Positions 1-8,624 of a DNA stretch of 64,000 bases are shown here, one piece after another; the stretch's first letter is position 1, and each line of letters begins with the position of its first letter. The position numbers and the translations under genes are program-made. Origin of the DNA: Lewinellaceae bacterium (GTDB lineage: Bacteria > Bacteroidota > Bacteroidia > Chitinophagales > Saprospiraceae); assembly GCA_020636005.1 (NCBI GenBank), contig JACJYR010000004.1, forward strand, positions 248,001 through 312,000, given 5' to 3'. The notes below the pieces were generated by a model that did not search any database, was not told where the DNA came from, and was given only the letters and a program-made list of their open reading frames with translations.

Positions 1-701
1 TCAGTGCCTACGGGATTGTTGCCGAACTCCCCGGTCACTTCCGGGGTGCGGTAGGCCAGGGAAGCGGCTGTCGGGGAAGTCTGCCGTAGTTCTACCACGT
101 CAATGTACTCGGCACTCACATCGTCCAGGTAGTCGCTGAAGGTTTTCCTGGCGCCGATTTCAATACCAAAATTGATCTTGTAGGAAAGGTTGAACTTCAT
201 ACCGAGGCCAAAAGGAACGGCCATAGTATAGCGGCTGTATTTTTTTCCCTCCGTCCGTTGTGGCTGCAGGTCGTACCAGGCCCCCCTCATCTGAGCCTGG
301 GGATTGAACCGAAGCACGGCGATGCCGGCAAAGAAGTAGGGTACACCTGTTTGGTTGGCCCTGATGTTGTATGCGGAAAAATTTACTTCCCCACCGAGGC
401 CCAGTTCAATTATATCGGAGCGGAAGCTCAGGTTGCGCTGACGGGTAGCCTCGTTGCGGGAATACTCATCGCTTCCCTTAATACTGCCTGTGGTAAGGGA
501 AGCTTTTACGGAGAGGTACTTAGTGGCGTTGTACCTGCCGAAAATACCGAGCATCGTGCCGTACCCTTTGGAGGAAAGCTTGAACTCGCTGAGTTCTCCG
601 ATATAGTTGGAACCGCCGGCATAAATACCGGCTTCATAATATTGTGCTTGCAGGGAAACCGCCAGCAGCAAGGCGGGGAGTAGTAGTTTCGGCTTCATCA
701 T
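1..701 (-). CDS. Outer-membrane beta-barrel protein, DUF6089 type (3' end outside window)
   Basis: Reading the minus strand from ATG at 701 gives an open frame of 233 codons that runs off the window edge, so the C-terminus is missing. It opens with a clear signal peptide (MMKPKLLLPALLLAVSLQAQ) and continues with YYEAGIYAGGSNYIGEL, the glycine/tyrosine-rich opening typical of Bacteroidota DUF6089 proteins. Alternating hydrophobic and aromatic residues follow, as expected for an outer-membrane barrel. A second ATG lies one codon downstream. The family has no proven function; an outer-membrane location is inferred from the signal peptide and composition. It stands alone, about 200 bp from the next gene. 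Confidence 0.8.
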   Translation of the reverse strand, partial: MMKPKLLLPALLLAVSLQAQYYEAGIYAGGSNYIGELSEFKLSSKGYGTMLGIFGRYNATKYLSVKASLTTGSIKGSDEYSRNEATRQRNLSFRSDIIELGLGGEVNFSAYNIRANQTGVPYFFAGIAVLRFNPQAQMRGAWYDLQPQRTEGKKYSRYTMAVPFGLGMKFNLSYKINFGIEIGARKTFSDYLDDVSAEYIDVVELRQTSPTAASLAYRTPEVTGEFGNNPVGT

Positions 702-896
702 TAGTAACTCATTTGGGTATCTGTAATGTGAAAAACCCTGGAAAGGGCTTTTATACACATAGAAATATTACAAATAAGAAGCCAAAAAGGCAATATGGGC
801 GGGAAAGTTTCTCAAAACGGTAAAACAGGAAAGAAGAAGTGCGGGGCTTGGCCGCTTCCGGTGCCGGCAAATGGTGGCACGGCTATGCCTTCCCGT

Positions 897-1754
897 TCAA
901 TGCGGGAAAACATGCAGGGCCATGTCCATCCCTTTCTGGAATTCGTCCCAAACGATGCCGGTGTCCAGGTTTCTGTTTTTAAAAAAATGCACCATGTTTT
1001 CGGTAGGCATGTTGCCGGTAAGGTCGTCCTTGGCCATGGGGCAGCCGCCGAAGCCCTTGATGGCCCCATCGAAGCGGGTGCAGCCATTGTCCCATGCAGC
1101 CTCTATTTTTTCTTTCCAGTTGTGCGGCTCGGTGTGCAGGTGGGCACCGATTTCGATGCCCTTTGGCTGGTAGTAGGGGATGAGGTTGGAGAACAAATAA
1201 GCGATGCTGTCGGGATTCGACACGCCGATGGTATCGGAAAGCTGCAGGATGTTGATGCCCATTGCAGATAACCTGTCCACCCATTTCACTACGATTTCTG
1301 CATTCCAGGCATCGCCATAAGGGTTGCCAAAGCCCATGCTGATATAGACGACCAACTCTTTGCCGCAGCCCTGGCAGATGTCCTGAATGTCCTGTACCCG
1401 TTCGAGCGACTCCTCGATGGTGGCATTGGTATTTCGGATTTGAAAAGTTTCGGAAATGGAAAATGGGTAGCCGAGGTAACGGATTTCGTCAAACTGGGCA
1501 GCATCGTTGGCACCCCGTTGGTTGGCAACGATGGCCAGGAGTTTTGTCTTTGAATATTGCAAATCCAGCTGTGCCAAGACCTCTGCGGTGTCCCTCATTT
1601 GCGGGATAGCCTTGGGGGACACAAAACTCCCGAAGTCAATCGTGTCGAAACCTGCTTTCAGGAGCTGGTTGATGTAGGTTGCTTTCGTTTCTGTCGGGAT
1701 GAATTCTTTCAATCCCTGCATGGCGTCCCGGGGACACTCAATGAGTTTTATCAT
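897..1754 (-). CDS. Hydroxymethylglutaryl-CoA lyase
   Basis: Cleaves HMG-CoA to acetyl-CoA and acetoacetate, the last step of leucine breakdown in the cytoplasm. The 285-residue protein is a single HMGL-like TIM barrel of normal length. Visible family marks are PRD near residues 8-10 (catalytic Arg and metal-binding Asp), HLH at 205-207 (metal-binding histidines) and GFGGCPMAKDD at 234-244, the signature loop with the catalytic cysteine. Related DRE-TIM enzymes (isopropylmalate synthase) are longer and lack the GGCP loop. No other leucine-pathway gene is in view. A -7 element lies 30 bp upstream at 1784-1791. Confidence 0.9.
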   Translation of the reverse strand: MIKLIECPRDAMQGLKEFIPTETKATYINQLLKAGFDTIDFGSFVSPKAIPQMRDTAEVLAQLDLQYSKTKLLAIVANQRGANDAAQFDEIRYLGYPFSISETFQIRNTNATIEESLERVQDIQDICQGCGKELVVYISMGFGNPYGDAWNAEIVVKWVDRLSAMGINILQLSDTIGVSNPDSIAYLFSNLIPYYQPKGIEIGAHLHTEPHNWKEKIEAAWDNGCTRFDGAIKGFGGCPMAKDDLTGNMPTENMVHFFKNRNLDTGIVWDEFQKGMDMALHVFPH

Positions 1755-1783
1755 GCTATGGTCAGGTTTGGTTAGGCTGGGCG

Positions 1784-1791
1784 CAAAGGTA
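1784..1791 (-). promoter_or_regulatory. -7 promoter element (TACCTTTG) of the HMG-CoA lyase gene
   Basis: The minus strand reads TACCTTTG, an exact match to the Bacteroidota sigma-70 -7 consensus TAnnTTTG. It would place the transcript start about 23 bases before the ATG. No good -33 TTG was found at the expected distance, so this is a half-site call. Confidence 0.45.
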
Positions 1792-1845
1792 AGAACTACT
1801 TTGTTGAAGGTAAATGTTCAATGGTGAAGAGTGGGGTAAGTGGTA

Positions 1846-1941
1846 GTTTGAAAATGGTTTGACTTTGTTTGAAAATGGTTTGAAAATGGTTTGAGAATGG
1901 TTTGAGAATGGTTTGACATGGTTTGAGAATGGTTTGACTTT
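1846..1941. repeat. Tandem array of nine 10-11 bp units (GTTTGAAAATG-like)
   Basis: Nine consecutive units begin with GTTTGA: GTTTGAAAATG, GTTTGACTTT, then GTTTGAAAATG twice, GTTTGAGAATG twice, GTTTGACATG, GTTTGAGAATG and GTTTGACTTT. The array ends 9 bp before the interspersed element at 1951. Shorter, looser GTTTGA runs occur near 17833-17872 and 61972-62010. Confidence 0.8.
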
Positions 1942-1950
1942 GTTTTCAAC

Positions 1951-2040
1951 GAGACCGTTCAGAGAAGTGTGTTTTTGAAAAAAACACACTCTCACAATCA
2001 ATCACTTGTGAGAAATTGACACGGTTAATAGAACATCCTC
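1951..2040 (+). repeat. Interspersed palindromic element, family A copy 1
   Basis: About 90 bp containing two adjacent hairpins: GTGTGTTTTTGAAAAAAACACAC-like (shown split: GTGTGTTTTT / AAAAACACAC) and CTCACAA / TTGTGAG around TCAATCA. It is bounded by imperfect inverted ends, GAGACCGTTCAGAGAA on the left and the complement of GAGGATGTTCTATTAA on the right. Three further copies lie at 11498-11586, 15709-15800 and 41812-41900. Non-coding. Confidence 0.8.
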
Positions 2041-2130
2041 TTTTCAACTGTTGTAAATGGCAGAAGCCCAACAATTTCAAAACACCACCAATGGGGTCGC
2101 ATAATTTAGCCGACCTGCTTAAGATCAGTC

Positions 2131-2244
2131 GTTCTTTGAAAAATTCTGTGGAATAAGAAAACCGTTAAAACGGTTTAGCACATAACCGCTTGATTTTCAA
2201 CCCACGACTTAAGTCGTGGGTTGAAAATTGGCTATCACTTTGAG
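2131..2244 (+). repeat. Interspersed palindromic element, family B copy 1
   Basis: Starts GTTCTTTGAAAAATTCTGTG, passes through CCGTTAAAACGG, and is centred on the perfect 20-bp palindrome CCCACGACTTAAGTCGTGGG (2201-2220). Further copies lie at 10414-10565 and 27929-28204. Non-coding, possibly a mobile palindrome of the MITE type. Confidence 0.75.
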
Positions 2245-2480
2245 CCATATTAACGGATGAACACAAGATTTGCCAAGTACCAAGTTTGTTTACTGCATGA
2301 TTTGAAAACCTGAAATCCTCCGCTTTGTTTTAATGGCGGGCAGCGTAACTTCGCAGCCAGAAACCTGTATCTAATCATCGAATATCGGGTCAAAAAGATT
2401 GCTATTTACTCCCACGAACCGTAAAATTCAACCCGTGTTCCGCAACTTAACTTTACCCCAGTATCCCTAAACTCTTTACC

Positions 2481-2696
2481 ATGAAAAAAGCTATCTGGAC
2501 ATCCTTTGGATTTTTGCTCTTTATTATCGGTTTTGTATCCCTGGTATTAAGTTTTGTGGGTGTAAAGCTTTCCTACCTGGTCTGGATTGACGGTTGGGGC
2601 GGGTTGCCTGGTTTTATCATCCGTATTCTGATGGTCATCAGCGGCATTGTCATCGTTTACCTCACCCTCACCGATTGGCGCAGCGAAGAAGGTTGA
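2481..2696 (+). CDS. Small two-span membrane protein, function unknown
   Basis: A 71-residue protein with two hydrophobic helices (about 5-27 and 44-62) separated by a Trp/Gly-rich loop (VWIDGWGGLPG) and ending in a charged tail WRSEEG. The coding sequence starts at ATG with adenine-rich upstream sequence and uses codons like its neighbours. Length and topology resemble small conserved membrane proteins of Bacteroidota, but I recognise no family. It stands alone, followed by hairpins at 2837-2877 and 2886-2908. Confidence 0.65.
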   Translation: MKKAIWTSFGFLLFIIGFVSLVLSFVGVKLSYLVWIDGWGGLPGFIIRILMVISGIVIVYLTLTDWRSEEG

Positions 2697-3007
2697 AACC
2701 CAACCAGGGAAATAGGGAAATCAAGCACTTGATCATCAATTCATGCGAATCCGGCATCGAAATTTTTTAGTGGTTGATAATCATGAGGTTAAAACATGGT
2801 GATGTTTAGTATTCATTTAGCGTTTCGCTGAGGTACAGCGCCCCGGTAATGTGACCATAATTATGGCCTGGGCGCTGCACTTTTGATCGTTTAACAAAAA
2901 CGATTTTTAAAAACTACCGTGATTTAGTCCGTGAAATCACAGAAAGTCAAGCAGATGTTTCAAAAGCTGATTCGCATAATTTCCTAATTTCCAATTCCCC
3001 ATTTTCC
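2697..3007. other. Intergenic region with hairpins
   Basis: Lies between two convergent genes. It holds a large hairpin (AGCGCCC ... GGGCGCT, about 2838-2876) and the terminator-like stem at 2886-2908. The remainder shows nothing recognisable. Confidence 0.5.
2886..2908 (+). terminator. Rho-independent terminator-like hairpin
   Basis: Stem ATCGTTT / AAACGAT with a 5-base loop followed by five T residues, about 190 bp past the small membrane protein gene. The stem is AT-rich and therefore weak; the GC-rich hairpin just upstream may assist. Confidence 0.45.
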
Positions 3008-4891
3008 TCAATCATCTTTTCCATCCGGTTCTTCCATTTCCATCTCTCCATCCTTGTCCCACCGGTTGTTGGATCGGTCGTGATCAATCATCCTTTGGGA
3101 AGCGTCAATTTCCACTTTCGCTATTCGCCGTAGGTTTTGCGGTACGATAAAATCATAGGTGGGACTGGTCCAATGCCAGTCAGGCAATACAGTATATGGG
3201 GTGTTCCCGAACTCGTTGGCTTTAGCACCCCGCATCAAGTCGAGCGGTAGGTTAAAAATCTCCTGTCTGCCATCTTTATAGGTCACCGTCACATCCAGCG
3301 GCATGGGCATCAGGCTGTTGTTGCGCAGTGTTATTTTCGTCTCTTTCCGGTTCATTTTCTCCACCGAGGCCACCGCATAATCAATCGTTTTGGTCGTGTA
3401 CACAAAATACTCCTTGAACCAATCCAACTCCAGCCCCGATTCTTTTTCCATGACCCGGATAAAGTCGTTGGCATTGGGGTGCTTGAATTTCCAGGTATTG
3501 AAATAGCGGAGCATGGCACGGTCGAACGCCGGTTTGCCCAGTATGTATTCCAGTTGGGTGAGGAATACATGGCCTTTGGTATATGCCGCCACGCCATAGG
3601 CAGAGTTCAGGCTGTAATGGTCGGCATGAGTGGACAACGCTTCCTCCCGGCCCGATTGGTGGAAGCTGATCAGGCCCCTGTTGGCGTCGAGGTGGGGGTT
3701 TTCTTCCGGTTCACCGCCTATCAGTTTTTCTTTTTTCAAATAATTCTCTACCTCCGAGGTGGCATATTCTGTAAAGCCCTCATCCATCCACGGGTACAGG
3801 CTCTCGTTCGTGCCAAGCAGGCCATAGTACCAGGCATGTATCATTTCATGGATGAATGTGCCAAGGCCTGCCCTGCCAGACAGCAAAGTGGCCATGGGGT
3901 ACTCCATGCCCCCGTCGCCTCCTTCGATGAAGGCGTAGGACTTGTAGGGATATTGGCCAAAATGCGCATTGGCAAAGTCAAAAACCTTGTCCATTACCAC
4001 CTGGGCTCGTTCCCAGGTAGGGCGTATCTGGTCATTGTCCTCGTATAAGAAGTGCAGCACAAGGCCATCCGGCCGCTCCTTTGCCACATGCTTGTAGTCG
4101 GGGTCGGCGGCCCACATGAAATCGTGGACGTTTTTGGCCTCCCATTTCCAGGTTAGTTTCTCGCCGCCGGGCCGGTTGACGGTGGTGCCTGCCGGCTCGT
4201 AGCCGTAGCCGATTTCCCCGCCGTTTTGCAGGATGCCGCTGGCCCCGAGGATGTATGTTTTATCAATGGAAATATTCACCGAAAAATCGCCCCAGACGCC
4301 ATAAAACTCTCGCCCAACGTAGGGGTTGGCGTGCCAGCCCTGGTAGTCGTATTCGCAGAGTTTGGGGTACCATTGCGCCATGGAGTAAGCGATGCCGTCC
4401 CGGTTGTCACGCCCCGATCGGCGTATCTGGACGGGCACCTGGGCGTTGAAATCCATGACGAGGGTGGCAACGGATTTTGGTGAAATTGGCTCCGGAAGGG
4501 TCACCTCCAGAATGGTTTCGTTCACTTCATATTGGCAGGCCTTCCCGTCCATCGTCAGCGAGTTGATTTTGTGCCAACCCATTTCATCCGCTTTCAAGTT
4601 TTGGATGCGGCCTTTCACACGGGGGTCGGGGTCGGGCAGTACCTGGTTGCGCTGATCCATGTTGCTGCCGGGCTGGAAGGCATTGAAATATAGGTGGTAG
4701 AAGATCCGGTCGAGCGTATCGGGCGAGTTGTTGAAATATTTCAGTGTTTGCTTGCCGCTGAACTGATGGGTTTTTACGTCCATATCAATATCCATCACGT
4801 ATGCTGCCCGTTGTTGCCAACGGTCGGGCTGGGCTTGGGCAGTTGCGAAAGCGCATACAGAAAGAATGAAGAAAAAGATTTTTTTTGCCAT
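3008..4891 (-). CDS. M1-family zinc metallopeptidase (exported aminopeptidase)
   Basis: A 627-residue exported peptidase when started at MAKKIFFFILSVCAFATAQA, which is a good signal peptide. An upstream in-frame ATG at 4999 would put 36 polar residues before it and is less likely. The zinc site is textbook: HEMIH at 348-352, then after 18 residues Glu371 in DEGFTEY. GGMEYP near 326 stands for the GxMEN exopeptidase motif in the variant used by Bacteroidota M1 proteins. The N-terminal beta-domain (about 20-230) is present. Substrates are probably peptides in the periplasm or outside the cell. It has no obvious operon partner. Confidence 0.9.
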   Translation of the reverse strand: MAKKIFFFILSVCAFATAQAQPDRWQQRAAYVMDIDMDVKTHQFSGKQTLKYFNNSPDTLDRIFYHLYFNAFQPGSNMDQRNQVLPDPDPRVKGRIQNLKADEMGWHKINSLTMDGKACQYEVNETILEVTLPEPISPKSVATLVMDFNAQVPVQIRRSGRDNRDGIAYSMAQWYPKLCEYDYQGWHANPYVGREFYGVWGDFSVNISIDKTYILGASGILQNGGEIGYGYEPAGTTVNRPGGEKLTWKWEAKNVHDFMWAADPDYKHVAKERPDGLVLHFLYEDNDQIRPTWERAQVVMDKVFDFANAHFGQYPYKSYAFIEGGDGGMEYPMATLLSGRAGLGTFIHEMIHAWYYGLLGTNESLYPWMDEGFTEYATSEVENYLKKEKLIGGEPEENPHLDANRGLISFHQSGREEALSTHADHYSLNSAYGVAAYTKGHVFLTQLEYILGKPAFDRAMLRYFNTWKFKHPNANDFIRVMEKESGLELDWFKEYFVYTTKTIDYAVASVEKMNRKETKITLRNNSLMPMPLDVTVTYKDGRQEIFNLPLDLMRGAKANEFGNTPYTVLPDWHWTSPTYDFIVPQNLRRIAKVEIDASQRMIDHDRSNNRWDKDGEMEMEEPDGKDD

Positions 4892-5243
4892 TGTAAAATA
4901 GGTAAGTATTTGTGTGAACTGGTTTGAAAGGTTTGAAATCTCTATACAAACTTGATTACCAAGTGTTTGTTTGAATTTTTTATCAACCAAATAACCCAAA
5001 CTAATTTCAATGATGTACTCAACTTGACAATGTTAAATCAAAAAAAAACACCCCTCTCCCCAATAGCCCTTCTCTGCCGGGGCCATGAAAGTGGATTTAG
5101 TATTTGGTAAAAGCTAATTTACCATTGTCAAGTTATTTGTCAAGCAGTGAGTATTTGTTTGGCCTGTTAAAAGAACGGCAAAAATAAGAAAAGCTGCATG
5201 GTCAATGGGCCGGGAAGCCATCAGGGGACACCCCCGGCTGTTT
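4892..5243. other. Intergenic region, nothing recognised
   Basis: About 350 bp upstream of the M1 peptidase. AT-rich with an A-run near 5040. No convincing gene, RNA or repeat was recognised. Confidence 0.4.
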
Positions 5244-5702
5244 TTATTTGCAAAACGGGCAAAAGGACTCCTGTGGCCCTTCGCCCATGATCCTGTGCCT
5301 GCTTGGGCACCACAAGCAGAAATATACCACCGAAAGCGGCAGCAGGTCTTTCTCCGTTGCCAGTCCCTTTTTGCCATCGGCGGTGGCATAGGTGCCATCC
5401 TTATACACCAGAAGCTTACCGTCAGCTACAGGATCTGCATAAAACAGCAGCGCCGGGACTGTCAAACTGCCCCAGGCCGGGCAGCCTCCTGCCGAACCGG
5501 TATCCTTAACACCATCATCTGCCTTCACATCTCCAGCAAGAGGATGAAAGAGATAAAAAGCCCTTTGGAGGGCTTGGGCATTTGAAGATTTTCTTACATC
5601 TTGTGCTACTAATTCCAGGTGTTTATGCAAAAAAGCACCGATAGCCTTCAGCTTTAATCTTTTACCATAAGTTGAAGGGGTTTTGAAATCGATTACAGGC
5701 AA
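5244..5702 (-). CDS. Hypothetical protein with C-terminal Cys pairs (doubtful)
   Basis: A 152-codon frame with plausible codon use and no ATG near its beginning; TTG at 5702 is the first usable start, and no convincing ribosome-binding site precedes it. The C-terminus has two closely spaced cysteine pairs (CLWC and CPFC, 18 residues apart), suggesting a small zinc-ribbon-like knuckle. The middle part is rich in Gly, Lys and Asp. It lies divergently next to the AT-rich gene at 5836 and may be a 5'-truncated remnant. I recognise no family, and it could be a chance open frame. Confidence 0.35.
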   Translation of the reverse strand: MPVIDFKTPSTYGKRLKLKAIGAFLHKHLELVAQDVRKSSNAQALQRAFYLFHPLAGDVKADDGVKDTGSAGGCPAWGSLTVPALLFYADPVADGKLLVYKDGTYATADGKKGLATEKDLLPLSVVYFCLWCPSRHRIMGEGPQESFCPFCK

Positions 5703-5835
5703 AACGCTTATTTAAAGAGGGTTATTGATGATAATTTTCTTTAAAGTAGTGATTTGGACATAGTGGGATTATCAACTGTTTCGTTAATATACACATGATA
5801 CCTGAAATTTTATAAGTAAATAAACAGTATAGAAT

Positions 5836-6786
5836 ATGACTGCAAAGAAATACCTGTACATTGCTATTCTATTTAATACAATTGCATTAAATGGTATTTG
5901 TCAAAAAACGAGCGAGATAAGTTTAGAATTCATAAGAAAAATATCTGTTTATAGGGATTCTTTACTTTTAAGTAATCCAGGTGCGACTATAGAATTAAGT
6001 CTTCTTTTTGAAAAATGGAAAAATTTTGGCACTCCAAAAGAAGAGGCAATAAGGCTTCAAAACACAATTTACCATCTCATTGCAATGCACAACTTAACAA
6101 ATGAGGAGATTGTGAACCGTATTAAAACGCTTATGCCAGATTTAACTTTAGCTACAAAATGCACTACTGATGATGTTCAAACCATCAGGAAAAATAATAA
6201 ACTGATTGATATGATTAATATTGGACTATTGGAACCTAAAAGTCCATTTAAGTTGAGTGCTGATAATGATTTTATAGCAGAAATGAATGAGTATAATTTA
6301 TCCAGTGGCGATAAAATCGGTGAAATTGGAGCAGGAGGGGGAGCATTCAGCTTGATGGCACATTCACTATTTCCTGGGAATAAAACTTATATAAATGACA
6401 TAAATAAGGATTTATTACAAAGTCTAAAAAAGAGTATAGATTATGATGAAAGTATCAAAAATATAGATAATTTAGAGTTAATTTTAGGAGAAGTTTATTC
6501 TACAAATATGGAGGGGTATGATTTGGACAAGATAATTTTAAGGAATTCCTTTCATCATTTTTTTGCGAAAGGAACTATGCTAAGATCTATCAAAAAATCA
6601 CTGATTCAAAATGGTGAACTATACATTTTAGAATCAATACCAGAATTGGACAAAGATGGAAACATTTGTTCATACGCCATGAAAAAAAACAAAATAATCC
6701 GAAAAGTAGAATCAAAAGGATTTCAGCTTGTTGGTCAAAAACAGATAGGAGAAAGCATACTTTTAAAATTTATTATGAAAAAGTAG
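5836..6786 (+). CDS. AT-rich methyltransferase-like protein with signal peptide
   Basis: 316 residues. The N-terminus MTAKKYLYIAILFNTIALNG is a hydrophobic, signal-peptide-like stretch followed by CQKTSEIS. A helical region (about 25-130) precedes a class I SAM-methyltransferase fold: IGEIGAGGGAFSLMA near 167-181 is motif I, YINDIN supplies the acidic residue after strand 2, and IILRNSFHHF resembles the post-motif region of small-molecule methyltransferases. Third codon positions are overwhelmingly A or T, unlike every neighbour, which points to recent acquisition. Methyltransferases normally work where SAM is, in the cytoplasm, so the export-like N-terminus is odd. The substrate is unknown. 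Confidence 0.75.
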   Translation: MTAKKYLYIAILFNTIALNGICQKTSEISLEFIRKISVYRDSLLLSNPGATIELSLLFEKWKNFGTPKEEAIRLQNTIYHLIAMHNLTNEEIVNRIKTLMPDLTLATKCTTDDVQTIRKNNKLIDMINIGLLEPKSPFKLSADNDFIAEMNEYNLSSGDKIGEIGAGGGAFSLMAHSLFPGNKTYINDINKDLLQSLKKSIDYDESIKNIDNLELILGEVYSTNMEGYDLDKIILRNSFHHFFAKGTMLRSIKKSLIQNGELYILESIPELDKDGNICSYAMKKNKIIRKVESKGFQLVGQKQIGESILLKFIMKK

Positions 6787-6822
6787 CCACTTCATAAAAT
6801 ACAAAGGGCTTTCTCATAAAAA

Positions 6823-6993
6823 CTTAGGATCGAAGGAAAAATAAAATGGGTGCTTCACAAAAATATGGGTCGTAGCGTCCGCTTTAGCCGGCGCCTCCGT
6901 TTCGCCGGCTAAAGCCGACGCTACTTTGGCAAACCCATAAATTTGTTAAGCACTCAAATAAAATGGCCATTTTATTTTTCCTTCGATCCTAAG
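6823..6993. repeat. 171-bp near-perfect palindromic element with 27-bp perfect ends
   Basis: The ends 6823-6849 and 6967-6993 are perfect 27-bp inverted copies beginning CTTAGGATCGAAGGAAAAAT. Inside are further matching arms (GTGCTTCACAA / TTGTTAAGCAC, ATGGGT / ACCCAT) and a GC-rich inner pair (GTAGCGTC..GCTTTAGCCGGC / GCCGGCTAAAGC.GACGCTAC) around a short loop. The whole unit can fold into one hairpin. Its outer motif also terminates the family C elements at 25288, 32716 and 39991. Confidence 0.85.
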
Positions 6994-7053
6994 TAACTAA
7001 ACCGATTCATTAATTTTAAACGCAACTACCTTAAACTTATTCATGCCTCTCCC

Positions 7054-8370
7054 CTAAACCACCATATCCAACAACAAGCACCCGACCAGCCCCACCACCG
7101 ACACTATCGTTTCCATCAGCGTCCACGACTTCAAAGTCTGTGAAATAGAAAGGTTAAAATATTCCTTGAACAGCCAGAAACCGGTATCGTTCACCTGCGA
7201 GCAGGTCAGGCTGCCGGCTCCCGTGGCCAATACGAGCAGTTCGGCGTTCACGTGCCCCGAAGCCACCAGCGGCTGTACGATGCCCGCAGCCGTGAGCGCT
7301 GCCACGGTGGCGGAGCCAAGCGCTATCCTCAACGCTGCCGCTATGCACCAGGCCATCACCAGGGGCGACAGGCTGACGTTTTTCATCAAACCTACGATAT
7401 AGTCGCTGGTGCCGCTTGCCACCAATACTTCCTTGAAGGCCCCACCCCCGGCGATGATCAGCATGATAATGGCAATGGGCTTCACGGATTCGGCCATGTC
7501 GGCCATCACATAGGCCAGCGATTTCCCGGATTTCATGCCCAAGGTCCAAACAGCTATCAACACGGCAATAAGCAGCGAAATGATCGGATCGCCGATGAAT
7601 TGGATGAGCTGATTGGCCATGTTCTCTTTTGGCAAGGCCAACTTGGCGACGGCGGACAGGCCCATGAGCAAGACTGGGATCAGCGCCGTGAAAACCGAAA
7701 TGCCAAAAGAAGGCAGCGCCCGGCCTTCCAGGGACTCCCTTTTAAACAGTTTGTCGGGCCAGGGCGTGTGAAATTTTTTGAAGGTATTCCCAAAAACAAC
7801 CCCTGCCAGGATGACAGTGGGGATGGCGAGCGCCAGGCCATAGAGCAAGGTCAGTTGCATATCGGCTCCATAAAATTCAACAATGGTAGTCGGGGCAGGG
7901 TGAGGGGGCAGGAAGCCGTGGGTGACCGAAAGGGCAGCAATGATGGGGATAGCCACATAGAGCAGGGGCATTTTCGTCTCGCTGGCCACAGCAAAAATAA
8001 TGGGGATGACCACCAGAAAAGCTACCGAGTAAAACATGGGGATGCCGACAATGAATCCCGTCAGCACCATGGCCCAGGGCAGGTGCCGCAGCCCAAACGT
8101 GCCGATGAGTTTTTTTGAAATGACATGGGCGGCACCGCTCTCCGCTATCAACCCACCCAGCATGGCCCCAAACCCCAGGATGAGCGCCAGGCTGCCGAGC
8201 GTGCCGCCTACGCCTTTCTGAACGGCATCCAAAGCTTCGATGGGCGTCATGCCGACCCCGACCCCCACTCCCAGCGCTACCAGGATGAGTGCGATGAAGG
8301 CATTGATCCGTAAACCTAAAATGAGGAACAGCAGGATAGCGATACCGATGGCAATGACGAGTAGTGGCAT
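7054..8370 (-). CDS. GntP-family gluconate:proton symporter-like permease
   Basis: 438 residues, almost entirely hydrophobic with about 12 predicted membrane spans, the normal size for GntP/GntT transporters. Family marks include the glycine-rich early segment (GVGVGVGMTPIEALDAV), GFGAMLGGLIAESGAA near 66-81, the SVTHGFLPPHPAPTT loop near 150-164 and GSLTCSQVNDTGFW near 392-405. It imports gluconate or a related sugar acid with protons across the inner membrane. No gluconate kinase or dehydratase lies next to it, so the substrate is not fixed by context. Confidence 0.9.
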   Translation of the reverse strand: MPLLVIAIGIAILLFLILGLRINAFIALILVALGVGVGVGMTPIEALDAVQKGVGGTLGSLALILGFGAMLGGLIAESGAAHVISKKLIGTFGLRHLPWAMVLTGFIVGIPMFYSVAFLVVIPIIFAVASETKMPLLYVAIPIIAALSVTHGFLPPHPAPTTIVEFYGADMQLTLLYGLALAIPTVILAGVVFGNTFKKFHTPWPDKLFKRESLEGRALPSFGISVFTALIPVLLMGLSAVAKLALPKENMANQLIQFIGDPIISLLIAVLIAVWTLGMKSGKSLAYVMADMAESVKPIAIIMLIIAGGGAFKEVLVASGTSDYIVGLMKNVSLSPLVMAWCIAAALRIALGSATVAALTAAGIVQPLVASGHVNAELLVLATGAGSLTCSQVNDTGFWLFKEYFNLSISQTLKSWTLMETIVSVVGLVGCLLLDMVV

Positions 8371-8624
8371 GGGCTTTTTTCGTTTTGTTTAATTAAAGCC
8401 CCAATGTAGCAAAGCTGCGGTAAAGCTTCAAATCCAGTGACCGCTCCCTGCCCAGTCCACTTTAACAGGATCAATCGCCTTACAGGTCGAGGGAGTACTG
8501 TGACACATGTCATACAAGCCCCAGATTGACCAAAATCAAACAGGGCAGGTGACCCTCATCATTTTTTCCTGAAAACAAGACCTGCATTTTTGGCCTAATC
8601 AATTGTTTATCAAAAACAAATACC

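Larger units (their letters stand above)
1755..2480. other. Long intergenic stretch made largely of repeats
   Basis: No convincing gene in 726 bp. It holds the lyase promoter, an 11-bp tandem array (1846-1941), a 90-bp palindromic element (1951-2040) and a second palindromic element (2131-2244). Between 2245 and 2480 nothing was recognised apart from the upstream region of the small membrane protein, including TAACTTTA (one mismatch to TAnnTTTG) around 2449-2456. Confidence 0.6.

Noticed and set aside
1762..2001. Minus-strand frame encoding repeated KPFSN units
   Set aside because: It is produced by the 11-bp tandem array and has no family resemblance or ribosome-binding site.
6823..6993. 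Possible CIRCE heat-shock operator (GTTAAGCACTC near 6945)
   Set aside because: The sequence is an arm of the large palindrome and has no paired CIRCE half at 9-base spacing; no heat-shock gene follows.
7252..8118. 288-codon plus-strand frame inside the GntP gene
   Set aside because: The opposite strand encodes an intact, clearly recognisable permease; the shadow has no motif and an implausible composition.
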